DNA of 64,000 nt from an uncultured Bacteroidales bacterium (GTDB taxonomy: Bacteria > Bacteroidota > Bacteroidia > Bacteroidales > UBA932), in NCBI GenBank assembly GCA_944323825.1, contig CALUTY010000001.1, positions 62,001 through 126,000 on the forward strand, given 5' to 3'. A program made the position numbers and the translations under genes. Positions within the stretch are counted from its first letter, which is position 1, and each line of letters opens with the position of its first letter. Below, one piece after another: positions 24,649 to 34,588 of the stretch. The notes under the pieces are model-generated. The model searched no databases. It had not been told where the DNA came from and saw only the letters and a program-made list of their open reading frames with translations.

Positions 24649-25881
24649 CTACAGCCACTTTGCATCAAGATATGTTACCTGATCGTACTGTTTCTCCCCG
24701 TATGCATCAAATCCATTGCCGGAAAGATCTCTTACGACATTTTGTGCCCTGGTCCTGAAATCGCTTCCGGTCAAGGTCGGATAAGTCGTAAAGTCCGCCT
24801 CCGGAACAGACTCACACTCGTTCATCCTCCAATATGCAATAAGGCCTGTCGCCTTATCCGGATTGAGATAATACATGTTGTTCTTCAGCTCAGCGGCTGA
24901 GAGAGCCCTGCTCCATACTCTGGTTTCGGCTATATATCCGTCGAGAGGCCTTCCGTTCTGGTCATTATATGAGCCTCCCATCTGGAATCCTCGCGTTGAG
25001 ACTGAAGTGAGATTGATTGTCTCTCCGGACATGGCCATGCCGCCGGCCTCAGCTCCGTCCACATATATGGACAGCTTGGCCCCGTCATAAACGGCGGCAA
25101 CATGGTACCATTTGCCTTTTTCCAAAGGAGTCGCAGCAGCAGGCTGATAGTCGCCATGGCAGACCTGAAGCTGATTCGGCTTGATCTTCACATCCCCGAA
25201 CCTTAATCCGAACTCGCCTTCAATGCCCATGATGGAACTGATGGTATTGCCATCCTCCCTGAAATTATTGACATAGATCATCGTCTCCATGGTAACCTGG
25301 GACATCGCCGCATATTCGCTGGCAAATTCAAGGCCCGGCACAATATACTGGTTGCTGGCCGTAAGATACATGGCCTTGCTGACCACCGGAGTCCGGAGGA
25401 CTACATATATGGTTCTCGAAGGCTCAAGCACTGTCATGGAAGATGTGCTCTCAATGCTGACAGGGACACAATATGTAACACCTGCCTCAAAGCCGGAGCC
25501 GTCCTTTACGGTAAGCACTATATCATCGGACATGCTCTTTCCGGCCTTGACCGTAGCGGTAAGTGAAGAAAGGTCGAATGAACCGTCAGGAGCATAGCTG
25601 TACTCAGTGCCGTTCTTCGAATTATAGCTGTCGAGCAGCTCCGGACTGAACTTCAGATTCACCTGTACATCCGACTCGGCCTTGACTGAAGTTGAAACGG
25701 TAAACACCGTCGTTGCCGGCTCATCTGCGAGAAGATCCGGATCGACAGACAATGTCAGTTCGACCGTACTCTGTGCCTCGGTAATGAAAACGGCATCATA
25801 TGTCTCCGCCGCCTCGGTGCATGCAGACAAAACGGCTGCAGCCGCCAAAAGTCCGGTCATGTTCTTTATGTTCATTTTCAT
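24649..25881 (-). CDS. DUF1735-LamG surface lipoprotein (glycan-binding)
   Basis: 410 residues. The N-terminus ends in the lipobox LSAC, so the protein is a lipoprotein probably on the outer surface. Residues about 30-160 are a DUF1735 beta domain (VNLKFSPELLDSYNSKNGTEY). About 190-400 form a LamG/concanavalin-like fold: ETMIYVNNF, GKWYHVAAVYDGAKLSIYVDG and GYIAETRVWSRALSAAEL are typical. No hydrolase residues stand out; a surface glycan-binding protein is likely. In Bacteroides N-glycan loci, comparable DUF1735 proteins accompany SusC, SusD and GH18. It is the last gene of the PUL operon before the terminator. Confidence 0.85.
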   Translation of the reverse strand: MKMNIKNMTGLLAAAAVLSACTEAAETYDAVFITEAQSTVELTLSVDPDLLADEPATTVFTVSTSVKAESDVQVNLKFSPELLDSYNSKNGTEYSYAPDGSFDLSSLTATVKAGKSMSDDIVLTVKDGSGFEAGVTYCVPVSIESTSSMTVLEPSRTIYVVLRTPVVSKAMYLTASNQYIVPGLEFASEYAAMSQVTMETMIYVNNFREDGNTISSIMGIEGEFGLRFGDVKIKPNQLQVCHGDYQPAAATPLEKGKWYHVAAVYDGAKLSIYVDGAEAGGMAMSGETINLTSVSTRGFQMGGSYNDQNGRPLDGYIAETRVWSRALSAAELKNNMYYLNPDKATGLIAYWRMNECESVPEADFTTYPTLTGSDFRTRAQNVVRDLSGNGFDAYGEKQYDQVTYLDAKWL

Positions 25882-25915
25882 ATCATCAAATTTAATCGTT
25901 CAGACAATATTAAGA

Positions 25916-27859
25916 TCAGTTCGCCGGGGCATAGATGTCGATTTCATCCATGCTCACCATCACCCCTGAAGGGAGCGGGCCATACATCACCCTGATATAC
26001 TGGGCATTGACAACAGTCTTGAACTGGAATACCTTCCAGCCTACAGAATCTGTCACCTTCACTTCGACCCCTCCGGTAAGACTTGTCCAATCCTTGCCGT
26101 CCACGCTATACAACACATCTGTAACAGTAGCTTCACCGCCCTGTGCAAAGACATGATAATACTGGAATCCGGAAATGTCATATGCCTTGTCAAGAGTAAC
26201 GATGAAATTTCCGCCTACAGTGCCCCAATCATTGTACTGCGAGGCCTGGGTATACCAATAACCTCTGTTGTCAGACCATCTGCTGCCATCGAACATTGCA
26301 TTCTTCTGCTCATCACTGTCAAGGTTCCATACGCCATTCGCGCCTGAATCATTTGTTCCGTTGTAGCAGTTGATCGTCCATCCTGGTATTACCGGGGTGA
26401 TCTCAGTACCGCTCAGAGTCGAGCCATTTCCGGCTGCGTCATGGTATTCTATGTAATTTTCGCTGAAAGAGACCGCGACATAATAAACAAGCTGTTCCCG
26501 GGATGAGTATATGCCGTCAGCAGGCAGATTCACGACCGCAGGAATCAGATAGCTGCCACCTGAAAAACCGGTCGCATCAAGCTCTATCCTGGCCGGAGAT
26601 GAAGCATATGCTCCCGCAGCCGTGGTCACTGGAGCAAGCTTGACCTTTTCAGGATCTATACTCTGATATGCTGTCCCGTTCATGGCATTATACGACTCGA
26701 CAAGAGAATTGTCAAGGACGACTTCAAAGGATATATCCGAAGGCACAGGCTTGGAGAAGTTCAATGAAAGCGATGCATTGAGTTCCCCGTCAAGTGTACC
26801 GTCAGGATTCACAAGGATATAATTGTTGCTGAGAGATGTGGACGCCAATGACACGACAATGTTGCCTCCGGCAGGATTGACATCCTGGATTGCCCTGCGC
26901 ATGTACTTGTAAGGCATGTCATGGTGGGCATATTCATACTCCATGTGATAGGCGCCGAAACCTGCACAGAATCCCTGGGTAGGATTGAAGCGTGCCATTC
27001 CGAGGAGGGAATTCACTGTCTCCCCTTCCCTTGTGGTGTGATTCACCCCTCCGTTCTGCCAATAGGACTCGAAATTCTCAGCAAAAATGTACTGCTCCGG
27101 TTTCCATCCTGCGTTATAAGCATTATTGAAACGGGTCTGGAGATCCGTATATCCGCCCGAAGCGTATGCCTGGACTATACCATAGTCAAAATATTCGGCC
27201 ATTTCCCCGCGGACCGCATACGGAACACCGTCGATCATGAGCAGCTTGCCAGTGCCGGACTTCGGACCGAGATATTTCCCGAGCTCACGGATAAGGACAT
27301 TGAAAAGCTCCGGACAAGGATTGCCGACAAGCGGACCGCTTGCACCATATCCAGGTTCATAGTCTATATCCATTCCGTCATAGTTGTATTTTGCAATGGA
27401 GTCACGACCCCATGCGGCTGCAAATGTCGCAATCTCCTCCTCAGTAGGAACTTCACCGGCACGGAATTCTGCAGGAATATTGTCAAGGAATGTGGTGAAA
27501 GTGACCTTTGTCCCCTTCACTTTCTGCACATATTCCTTATCTGCAATCTGCTCAGGAGTGAGCGAATGCCACTGGCTCCAGATGGATATTATATCCATGG
27601 AGTCAGGAGCACTCACAAGGCGAGACTGGTAGGATGCCCCGGTAGCTGTCCATGAGCCGTACCAGCCGAATGCTATCTTATGGTCACCCCTCTGCTTGTA
27701 TTCACGGAGAGCCTGCCAATAGGCATCATCCCTCAGTATCGGCGACTGCTCGTCAGGATGCTGGACCACCTTGCGTTCCGGTGTCAGCCAATCGGCGCAG
27801 CCGGAAAGGGCGAAAGCCGCCAAAAGGAGCGAAACTGAATATGTAATGTATTTCTTCAT
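25916..27859 (-). CDS. GH18 endo-beta-N-acetylglucosaminidase-like lipoprotein
   Basis: 647 residues. Lipobox ALSGC near residue 21. The GH18 barrel carries YDGMDIDYEP (about residue 160), the DxxDxDxE motif whose last Glu is the catalytic acid; the preceding Asp assists the substrate acetamido group. After the barrel a DUF1735 domain (LNFSKPVPSDISFEVVLDNS) and a C-terminal discoidin-like (F5/8 type C) domain (WNLDSDEQKNAMFDGSRWSDN...YDISGFQYYHVFAQGG) follow. The architecture is that of Bacteroides GH18 enzymes that cut the chitobiose core of N-glycans. Surface location and N-glycan target are inferred; activity is likely since the motif is intact. Confidence 0.9.
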   Translation of the reverse strand: MKKYITYSVSLLLAAFALSGCADWLTPERKVVQHPDEQSPILRDDAYWQALREYKQRGDHKIAFGWYGSWTATGASYQSRLVSAPDSMDIISIWSQWHSLTPEQIADKEYVQKVKGTKVTFTTFLDNIPAEFRAGEVPTEEEIATFAAAWGRDSIAKYNYDGMDIDYEPGYGASGPLVGNPCPELFNVLIRELGKYLGPKSGTGKLLMIDGVPYAVRGEMAEYFDYGIVQAYASGGYTDLQTRFNNAYNAGWKPEQYIFAENFESYWQNGGVNHTTREGETVNSLLGMARFNPTQGFCAGFGAYHMEYEYAHHDMPYKYMRRAIQDVNPAGGNIVVSLASTSLSNNYILVNPDGTLDGELNASLSLNFSKPVPSDISFEVVLDNSLVESYNAMNGTAYQSIDPEKVKLAPVTTAAGAYASSPARIELDATGFSGGSYLIPAVVNLPADGIYSSREQLVYYVAVSFSENYIEYHDAAGNGSTLSGTEITPVIPGWTINCYNGTNDSGANGVWNLDSDEQKNAMFDGSRWSDNRGYWYTQASQYNDWGTVGGNFIVTLDKAYDISGFQYYHVFAQGGEATVTDVLYSVDGKDWTSLTGGVEVKVTDSVGWKVFQFKTVVNAQYIRVMYGPLPSGVMVSMDEIDIYAPAN

Positions 27860-27882
27860 ACGATCAATCTGTTATAATGTCA

Positions 27883-29469
27883 TTATTGTTTGTTCTCCAC
27901 ATCCCACCAGAGGCGCACTCCGCCATTGTCCGCACCGATGAGTGCGGCAGCGGCATCCACGGCAGCCTTGTTGTTGGAATATTCGGAACGCGGGAAAGTC
28001 ATTCTGCGTACCTGGATATCGGTATCAATGGTACCGTTGCTCTTGTTGTTCCCGTCAGGAATAGGAATGACCTTCGGGAATCCGGTCCTACGGAATTCTG
28101 ACCATGCCTCCTGTCCGTTCGGGAACATGGCTATCCATTTCTGCGTGATGATTCTTTCAAGTTCATTGCCGTCAGAAGCCCAGGCTATCCCTACATCCGA
28201 CGGTGCGGCATAATTGCCTCCGCGGTTGCCGAACACATCGGTAAACTGCGCTGGCACACCGTCAGAAGCCGCATAAGTCTGTGCCTCACCCGCAGAGAGC
28301 CCGTTTTCCTCGAAAGAAAGTTCAATGCCTTTCTTATAGAAGGTCTCCGCACTGTTGTCTCCACCCATATTCCAGTTCAGAAGAGCTCCTTCGGCACGCA
28401 AAAATGCCACTTCAGAGGCACGGAACCACACCACTTCCGAACTTGCACTCACATTCGGACAAGAAAGGTCTACGGTAGGGTCGCCTTCGACCTCCATATC
28501 CACAAGACCGCTTCTTACACCATGATATCCGCCGCCATCTATATTGGCCACAGAGAAATACTTCGGAAGACGAGGATCTTCGAATCCGTTCATGTAGGCA
28601 TCCATTGTAGCCCCCATGCGCGTATCGTCATACATGCTCCATACGACTTCAAGAGGATTCTGCACTGCAATGGATCCCGTGGTCTTCAATGTGGCCCCGT
28701 CATCCTTTGTCTCCATGACACCTGCAGCCACGGCCTCTTCCGCATATTTCTGCGCAAGGTCGGGTTCGACATAACGGATGCGCATAGCCATGCGGAGCTT
28801 CTGCGAATTGGCAAGCTTGTACCACTTCCTGTAGTCTCCGGAATATACGGCATCCACCTTTGCCAGCGGATACGAATCATATTCCATCTGAGAATATTCT
28901 CCAAGCACGGTGATTGCCTCATTGAGATCATTGAAAAGATTCTCGTAGACCACATCCTGTGCCTCATAAGGATTGCTGTCCGTACCGAATCCGGACACAG
29001 GAATAGGACCGTAGATGTCAGTGGTCCGCTGGAGACACATCACCTTGAGAACTTCCGCCACGGCAAACACATCTTCCTCTATCTGCCCGTTTTCAAATGC
29101 ATATTTGAGATTCAGCCATGCCGGCATCACCTTGGTGAATGCCACCGAGAACGGCACATTGTTGTAATCCGTGTCATTCAGGGCATAGGTGCAGGTATAT
29201 GAGCCTGCATTGAACTGCTGTGAAGGCGACATGTAACCGGCAAACGCATCCCCCATGAGGCTGCATGCACGCTGGAATTCATTGGCCCCCACATCACTGC
29301 ACGGGATGACAGCATCCATCTCCATTGTCGTGATATATGATTTGCTGTCTATTTCCTGAGCAGCGTCCGGATTGGTGTTGTATGCCTCGAAATTCTTTGT
29401 GCAAGAAGCGAGGGCGACAGATGAGGCCGCCACCAGGATTCCTGTCCTTATTATATTCTTTTTCATCAT
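27883..29469 (-). CDS. SusD/RagB-like outer-membrane lipoprotein
   Basis: 528 residues. Lipobox ALASC near residue 22, then FEAYNTNPDAAQEID, FQRACSLMGDAFAGYMSPSQQF and, toward the C-terminus, WSEFRRTGFPKVIPIPDG, the usual end-block of the SusD-like group (SusD_2/PF12771-type). The helical repeat region in between includes YPLAKVDAVYSGDYRKWYKLANSQKLRMAMRI. SusD proteins form a lid over the SusC barrel and bind the glycan to be imported. It lies 12 bp downstream of the SusC gene and 23 bp upstream of the GH18 gene, so all three are one transcript. Confidence 0.93.
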   Translation of the reverse strand: MMKKNIIRTGILVAASSVALASCTKNFEAYNTNPDAAQEIDSKSYITTMEMDAVIPCSDVGANEFQRACSLMGDAFAGYMSPSQQFNAGSYTCTYALNDTDYNNVPFSVAFTKVMPAWLNLKYAFENGQIEEDVFAVAEVLKVMCLQRTTDIYGPIPVSGFGTDSNPYEAQDVVYENLFNDLNEAITVLGEYSQMEYDSYPLAKVDAVYSGDYRKWYKLANSQKLRMAMRIRYVEPDLAQKYAEEAVAAGVMETKDDGATLKTTGSIAVQNPLEVVWSMYDDTRMGATMDAYMNGFEDPRLPKYFSVANIDGGGYHGVRSGLVDMEVEGDPTVDLSCPNVSASSEVVWFRASEVAFLRAEGALLNWNMGGDNSAETFYKKGIELSFEENGLSAGEAQTYAASDGVPAQFTDVFGNRGGNYAAPSDVGIAWASDGNELERIITQKWIAMFPNGQEAWSEFRRTGFPKVIPIPDGNNKSNGTIDTDIQVRRMTFPRSEYSNNKAAVDAAAALIGADNGGVRLWWDVENKQ

Positions 29470-29481
29470 TTCATGTAATTT

Positions 29482-32400
29482 TTAGAATTGGAGCCTTACA
29501 CTGAATCCGATGTTTCTCGTACTCGGCTGCATGAAGTAGTCTATTCCCTGGTAATATGTGCCTGTGGAGGCAGTCAGTTCAGGGTCGAACGGAGCCTTGC
29601 AGTAGATCATCCAGAGATTGCGTCCGACAAGTGAAACCGTCATTCCGAGCTTGTCCTTGAACCATGAACGTGGAAGATCATAGCCTATGGTGAGCTCACG
29701 GAGCCTTATGTTCGTCATGTCATAGACATAATAGGCAAGATTCGCCATACCGTTACCGTTGTTTCCGTAGAAAGTCTTCACATCCGGAATGAACTGGTCA
29801 CCGGTAATCCAGACTCCGCCTGCATCACGGGCATCAGCAGATGCCTTTGAAACACCGAAACGGTCCATTACGGCCTGTGTAGCGGATACGCCTTCACCAC
29901 CGATGCGGGCATCGAACAGGAAGCTGAGACTGATGCCTTTCCATGAGAACCGGTTGCTCCAGCCGACTCTGGACCTGGCCTCAGTATTTCCGCCATAAAT
30001 CCATGTATCAGGATCAGTGGAAACCGTATTGGAGTTAGGATCGACATATATCTGTCCGAACTCGTCCGTCTTCAGTCCTGTCACATAGAAATCCCCGATG
30101 GAGCCGCCTTTCTTTATCTTCATGCGATAGCCGCCATAATCCATATTCACCTCATCAACCGTAACCGGATTCCCCGACACGTCCACCGCACCGTCCGGAA
30201 CAAGTTCCTTTATGGTATTCCTGTTCATCGAGAAAGTGAATGAGGTGGACCAGTGGAAATCTCTCCATGTATTCTGAAATCCGAGGGCAGCTTCAATACC
30301 CCAGTTGTTCACCCTTCCTGCATTGATGAAAGCCTTTCTGTAACCTGTGCTCGGCGGAGCATCATATTCGAAAAGCTGATTGTATGTGTTGGTATTGTAA
30401 TATGTCGCATCCAGCCATACCATGTCATCAAGGAACTTGATGTTAAGACCGGCCTCGACGGATTTTGTCCTTTCAGGAGTAAGATTCACCGCAGGAGCAT
30501 ATGTATCGGAAGAAATGATGCCGCCGGTGGAAATAGGCGTATTAACTCCGGTAATGAACCTCCTCGGAGCATTTCCCACCTCTGCATATGAGGCACGCAC
30601 CTTAAGGAAAGATATGCCTGCCTTCGAAAGGTCCGCCATTGATGAAATCACGGCAGAAAGACCAACTGACGGATAAGGTATGTTCACATGGTCAGTAAAG
30701 GCAAGGGCTGAAGACCATTCATTGCGGAATGTCGCATCAAGATAAAGCATGCCTTTGTAGCCGAGCTGCAGAGTGGCGTATATGGCCTGTGTCTGGTCAT
30801 GCCATCTTTCGGCATAAGGCCTTGTCTCTGCATGCCGCATGTCAATGTTGTTGAGCGAGAACTTGTTCGGAAGATTGGCAAGATTTCCTTCAAATCCGCT
30901 TCCATTGTTCTGGTCGTCCACTATACTGGCTCCAAGGTTGAACATCAGAGAAAGGTCGTCGTTGAAGAAACGCTTGTCGACAGTCAGAAGGACATCAGCA
31001 TAAACATTGCTGTGGTTTACCTTGTTGTCCTGATAGTTTCCGTATTCCGAAGCAAAGAGAGTATTCGATGACGCATATATCTTGCGCGTATAGTTCATGG
31101 ACATGTTGTCAAGCCTTGCACGTCCGGTAAGGCTCAGCCAGCTGGTGATGTCATATTTGAGGGTGGCATTGAAAGTGTACCTCTGTGCGGTATTTTCAAA
31201 CAGTTCCCTGTTCACTTCCCAATATGGATTCTCAGTCCCGTCAAGGAAGGAAAGATCCCAGAACTGCTTCATGTAACCTGCAGACTGGTCGTAACGCTCG
31301 TATACCTGGTACTTGCTGAAATCTCCCCCGCGAGGAAAAAGATAGATAGACACCAGAGGGTTATGGAACTGTCCCTGAATGGTGGGATTTCGCTTGTACT
31401 GCCTCATGTAGCTTGCGCTCACATCCAATGTCAGCTTGTCCTTCACAAGTTCCGCAGTATTGCGTATTGTGAAATTGTAACGGTTATAGACATTGTTGGG
31501 GATGATGCCCCTCGCATTGTTGGCAGCCAGAGAGACATAGGTCTGGTTGCGGTCTGTACCTCCTGACACTGAGAGGGCCGTAGTTGTGTTGTAACCGGTC
31601 TGGAAGAAGTCTGAAGGATGGTAGGAAGAAGGCGTGTCAAGCTTCGCTCCCCAACTCATCGACAGATTGGAAATGTCAGTACCGTAAGTGTTCTGGAACT
31701 GGGGCATCACAAAAGGATCAGAGAAAGTCGTATTGTTGGAAAAATTGACTCTCACCCGTCCCTCTTCTCCTTTCTTCGTGGTGATCAGAATCACTCCGTT
31801 TGCTCCCTGGGATCCGTAAAGGGCAGATGCAGTTGCTCCGGAAAGCACTGACATGGACTCGATATCCTCCGGGTTGAGATTGGAAATGCCTTCAAAGTCT
31901 CCGCCGTCAGGGGTCTCGGTGATACCCTCCACCTGAGAAGACCGCAAATCCGGCATAGGAATACCGTCAATGACATAGAGCGCATTGTTGTTTCCGCTGA
32001 TGGATTTCACGCCTCGCATGATGACACGGGTGGAGCCGCCTGCTCCGGACGCGCTCTGGTTGATCTGCAGTCCGGCAACCTTTCCGGAAAGGGAATTCAC
32101 GAAATTGGCATCCTTTACTGCATTGATGACATCGTTGTCAACCTTCTGAACATTGTAGCTCAATGCCTTTTCTTCCCTTTTTATACCGAGGGCGGTCACG
32201 ACAACCCCTTCAAGGACAGTGTTCTCTTCTTCCATTACGATGTCTATCGTATTCCGTCCGTTCACGGGGAATTCCTGGGCAGCATATCCAAGAATGCTCA
32301 CCTGAAGCATTGTGTCATGTGAAGGGGAATCAATGACGATGGAATATTTTCCATCTATATCGGAAACCACTCCGGTATTTGTACCGGCAATCATTATTGC

Positions 32401-32796
32401 CGCTCCCGGTACAGGCTGTCCGGCCCTGTCCGTAACTGTTCCTGACACTGTGAAAGGCCCCGCCGCAGCCGGCTGCTGTGTACGGCCGGCAAGGATAATA
32501 TAGGCCCCGTCCATGCTCCAGGTCACATCTGTACCTTCAAACACCTGTGAAAGAACCTCTTCAACAGGCCTGGACTCAACATCGACGGATACAGTCATAT
32601 CCGTGTCCACACCTTTGTTGATGAACAGGTAGCGGGACTGGTTTTCAATCTCTTTCATTACCTGTCCGACCGGAACATTGTCCAGGTCCAATGTTATGCT
32701 GACAGCAGAAGACTGGGCATTGGCTATACCCCCCCCTGCAAAAATCAGCATCATTCCGGCGATAATCCGGAATCGCTTGATGATTTTATTTACCAT
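29482..32796 (-). CDS. SusC/RagA TonB-dependent outer-membrane transporter with STN domain
   Basis: 1104 residues from ATG 32796; a TTG six bp upstream is less likely. After the signal peptide (MMLIFAGGGIANAQ) comes an STN domain (about 35-115: LDLDNVPVGQVMKEIENQSRYLF), then a carboxypeptidase-regulatory-like beta domain (FTVSGTVTDRAGQPVPGAAIMI), a plug domain (ISGNNNALYVIDGIPMP) and the barrel, ending in an aromatic residue (NIGFSVRLQF). The STN domain is what contacts FecR-type anti-sigma factors in trans-envelope signalling, consistent with the FecR gene 125 bp upstream. It should import the oligosaccharide released by the GH18 enzyme. Confidence 0.95.
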   Translation of the reverse strand: MVNKIIKRFRIIAGMMLIFAGGGIANAQSSAVSITLDLDNVPVGQVMKEIENQSRYLFINKGVDTDMTVSVDVESRPVEEVLSQVFEGTDVTWSMDGAYIILAGRTQQPAAAGPFTVSGTVTDRAGQPVPGAAIMIAGTNTGVVSDIDGKYSIVIDSPSHDTMLQVSILGYAAQEFPVNGRNTIDIVMEEENTVLEGVVVTALGIKREEKALSYNVQKVDNDVINAVKDANFVNSLSGKVAGLQINQSASGAGGSTRVIMRGVKSISGNNNALYVIDGIPMPDLRSSQVEGITETPDGGDFEGISNLNPEDIESMSVLSGATASALYGSQGANGVILITTKKGEEGRVRVNFSNNTTFSDPFVMPQFQNTYGTDISNLSMSWGAKLDTPSSYHPSDFFQTGYNTTTALSVSGGTDRNQTYVSLAANNARGIIPNNVYNRYNFTIRNTAELVKDKLTLDVSASYMRQYKRNPTIQGQFHNPLVSIYLFPRGGDFSKYQVYERYDQSAGYMKQFWDLSFLDGTENPYWEVNRELFENTAQRYTFNATLKYDITSWLSLTGRARLDNMSMNYTRKIYASSNTLFASEYGNYQDNKVNHSNVYADVLLTVDKRFFNDDLSLMFNLGASIVDDQNNGSGFEGNLANLPNKFSLNNIDMRHAETRPYAERWHDQTQAIYATLQLGYKGMLYLDATFRNEWSSALAFTDHVNIPYPSVGLSAVISSMADLSKAGISFLKVRASYAEVGNAPRRFITGVNTPISTGGIISSDTYAPAVNLTPERTKSVEAGLNIKFLDDMVWLDATYYNTNTYNQLFEYDAPPSTGYRKAFINAGRVNNWGIEAALGFQNTWRDFHWSTSFTFSMNRNTIKELVPDGAVDVSGNPVTVDEVNMDYGGYRMKIKKGGSIGDFYVTGLKTDEFGQIYVDPNSNTVSTDPDTWIYGGNTEARSRVGWSNRFSWKGISLSFLFDARIGGEGVSATQAVMDRFGVSKASADARDAGGVWITGDQFIPDVKTFYGNNGNGMANLAYYVYDMTNIRLRELTIGYDLPRSWFKDKLGMTVSLVGRNLWMIYCKAPFDPELTASTGTYYQGIDYFMQPSTRNIGFSVRLQF

Positions 32797-32921
32797 ATTC
32801 AATTCGGTTATTGTTTAACTGTTACTTTTCTGCCCGGATACTGACCGGCCATGGCCCGTAGTCCGGATAATGTACATCATGTGGTTATCATGTCATAGGC
32901 AACATATTTTAATCAGAGTAT

Positions 32922-33887
32922 TCAATATACCAATACAGTGTTTGTCTCCCTGTTCATCTCAAACCTGAAATCAGCCGTATGCTGCAATATTCTGAGCGCA
33001 TTCTCCACCCCGTCACTCATCCTTATCTTTCCTTTGACATGGCTTATGTCGGGGAGCTGTTTCCTTGAAATTATGATATTCACATCAAACGCCTGTTCAA
33101 ATGTCTTCATCAATTCATCGAATGTGACATCGTCAATCCCGATCAATCCTCTTGTCCAGCACAGTTCATCGTCAGGACTGCTGATCTTTTCGACAAGCAG
33201 CCGTCCGTCCTTCATGGAAAGCTTGTCATTAGGACACATCACAACATCTCCCTGTTCCGGATAGATCAGGTTCGAGACCTTGACTTTCCCCTCCAGGAGC
33301 ACTGTTTCGAAATACTCGGCTTCGCTGTCTGCAATCACGTCAAACTCTGTCCCGAGCACTTCGATGGATGATGCGAAAGTATTGACAACAAAAGGCCTCT
33401 CGCTGTCATGAGTGACTTTGAACATCGCCTCACCGTCCAGCCTGACCTGCCGGCGGTCCTTCCTGAAGATTACCGGGTATGTGAGCCTTGAACCGGAATT
33501 GAGGAAAACAGATGTGCTGTCCGGAAGAATTATTTTGAGACGTTCCCCTTTAGGCGCCTCTACAGATACCATACGGGAAGAGATGGAATCATAGGTCATG
33601 CGGTGCGAAACGAAGGCACCGCCCAAGGCCACAATTACGGCAGCCGCTGCTGCAGCCATGCCCATGAAAACTTTCGTCAGTACTGAATGTCTCCTTGGTC
33701 CTGCAGAAGCCGGCTTCATTTCCACTCCTGAAAGTTCAGAAAGGTCCATAAGGGCATGGCACTCCCTGATGACGCGCCCGCATTCCTCCGGATACTTTTC
33801 CCACCATCCGGCCACCAGACGTTCCTCATCCTCTGAAGCCATGCCTCTCAATGCCTTATATATTATTTCTACGTCTATCTTGTCCAT
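32922..33887 (-). CDS. FecR-family anti-sigma factor
   Basis: 321 residues. The N-terminal cytoplasmic part (DVEIIYKALRGMASEDEERLVAGWWE) binds sigma; a single membrane helix follows (VFMGMAAAAAAVIVALGGAFVS, about 72-93). The periplasmic part has the FecR blocks VEAPKGERLKIILPDSTSVFLNSGSRLTYP, RQVRLDGEAMFKVTHDSERPFVVNT and VLGTEFDV, and a C-terminal STN-like segment (VTFDELMKTFEQAFDVNI). It should hold the ECF sigma until the SusC transporter senses substrate. Normally the sigma gene is directly upstream; here it is not, and the nearest candidate is at 24040. Confidence 0.93.
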   Translation of the reverse strand: MDKIDVEIIYKALRGMASEDEERLVAGWWEKYPEECGRVIRECHALMDLSELSGVEMKPASAGPRRHSVLTKVFMGMAAAAAAVIVALGGAFVSHRMTYDSISSRMVSVEAPKGERLKIILPDSTSVFLNSGSRLTYPVIFRKDRRQVRLDGEAMFKVTHDSERPFVVNTFASSIEVLGTEFDVIADSEAEYFETVLLEGKVKVSNLIYPEQGDVVMCPNDKLSMKDGRLLVEKISSPDDELCWTRGLIGIDDVTFDELMKTFEQAFDVNIIISRKQLPDISHVKGKIRMSDGVENALRILQHTADFRFEMNRETNTVLVY

Positions 33888-34072
33888 AAGAAAATTTCAC
33901 AACATATATAAAACGCACAAAGCCGCATGTCTTACATAATTTTTTTCAATATTTAGGATTTGCGATAAAAATCGTATCTTCGGCCCCGATATGACAACAA
34001 TCCGACATCCTGGACTGTCCTTTGAATGACATTCCGGACACGTGACAGTTGTTTTTAAATTTATGCACTGAA

Positions 34073-34579
34073 ATGAAAAATCCTACAATAAAGATCAATG
34101 CAGACTTTGACCTCGAAGAGAGGGTACAGATGGCAAGGGACAATTTCAAGGTACACGGCTACAACTGCTGCCAGTCGGTATTGCTGGCATACGCAGATGT
34201 CATAGGGCTTGACCCTGAGACTGCTGCCGTACTCACATCCGGATTCGGCGGCGGTATGGGCAGATTGCGCGAAGTCTGCGGCTCAGTAAGCGCAATGTTC
34301 ATGGCGGCCGGATTCATTTCACCTGCCGCAGACCCGTCCGTCAAGACCGACAGGACAGCCAACTACGCCCTGATTCAGGAACTCGCCGGAAAATTCAGGG
34401 AACAGAACGGCTCCATCGTATGCAAGGAACTGCTGGGTCTTGCCCCCAGGACCACAATTGAATCCCCCGAGCCTTCCGACAGGACCCCCGAATATTACCG
34501 GAAACGCCCCTGCGAAGACCTTATAGCATGTTCCGCCCGCATCCTCGGCGAAAAGCTGAAATCAGCCGCCAGTCACTGA
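34073..34579 (+). CDS. C_GCAxxG_C_C family (redox-type) protein
   Basis: 168 residues from ATG 34073. YNCCQSVLLAYADVIGLD and SGFGGGMGRLREVCGSVSAMFMAAGF contain the family's cysteine and glycine pattern (PF09719). Further cysteines, in IVCKELLG and RPCEDLIACSARI, complete it. The family is small, cytoplasmic and thought to be redox-active or to bind metal; no role is established. It converges with mltG, with a CCGCC/GGCGG hairpin at 34581-34599 across the junction. Confidence 0.85.
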   Translation: MKNPTIKINADFDLEERVQMARDNFKVHGYNCCQSVLLAYADVIGLDPETAAVLTSGFGGGMGRLREVCGSVSAMFMAAGFISPAADPSVKTDRTANYALIQELAGKFREQNGSIVCKELLGLAPRTTIESPEPSDRTPEYYRKRPCEDLIACSARILGEKLKSAASH

Positions 34580-34588
34580 GCCGCCAAA

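Noticed and set aside
26921..27655. 244-codon plus-strand frame inside the GH18 gene
   Set aside because: It is antisense to the intact GH18 catalytic domain and has no recognisable motifs.
28522..29202. 226-codon plus-strand frame opposite SusD
   Set aside because: Shadow of a gene with a normal SusD sequence; His/Ile-rich composition is typical of antisense frames here.
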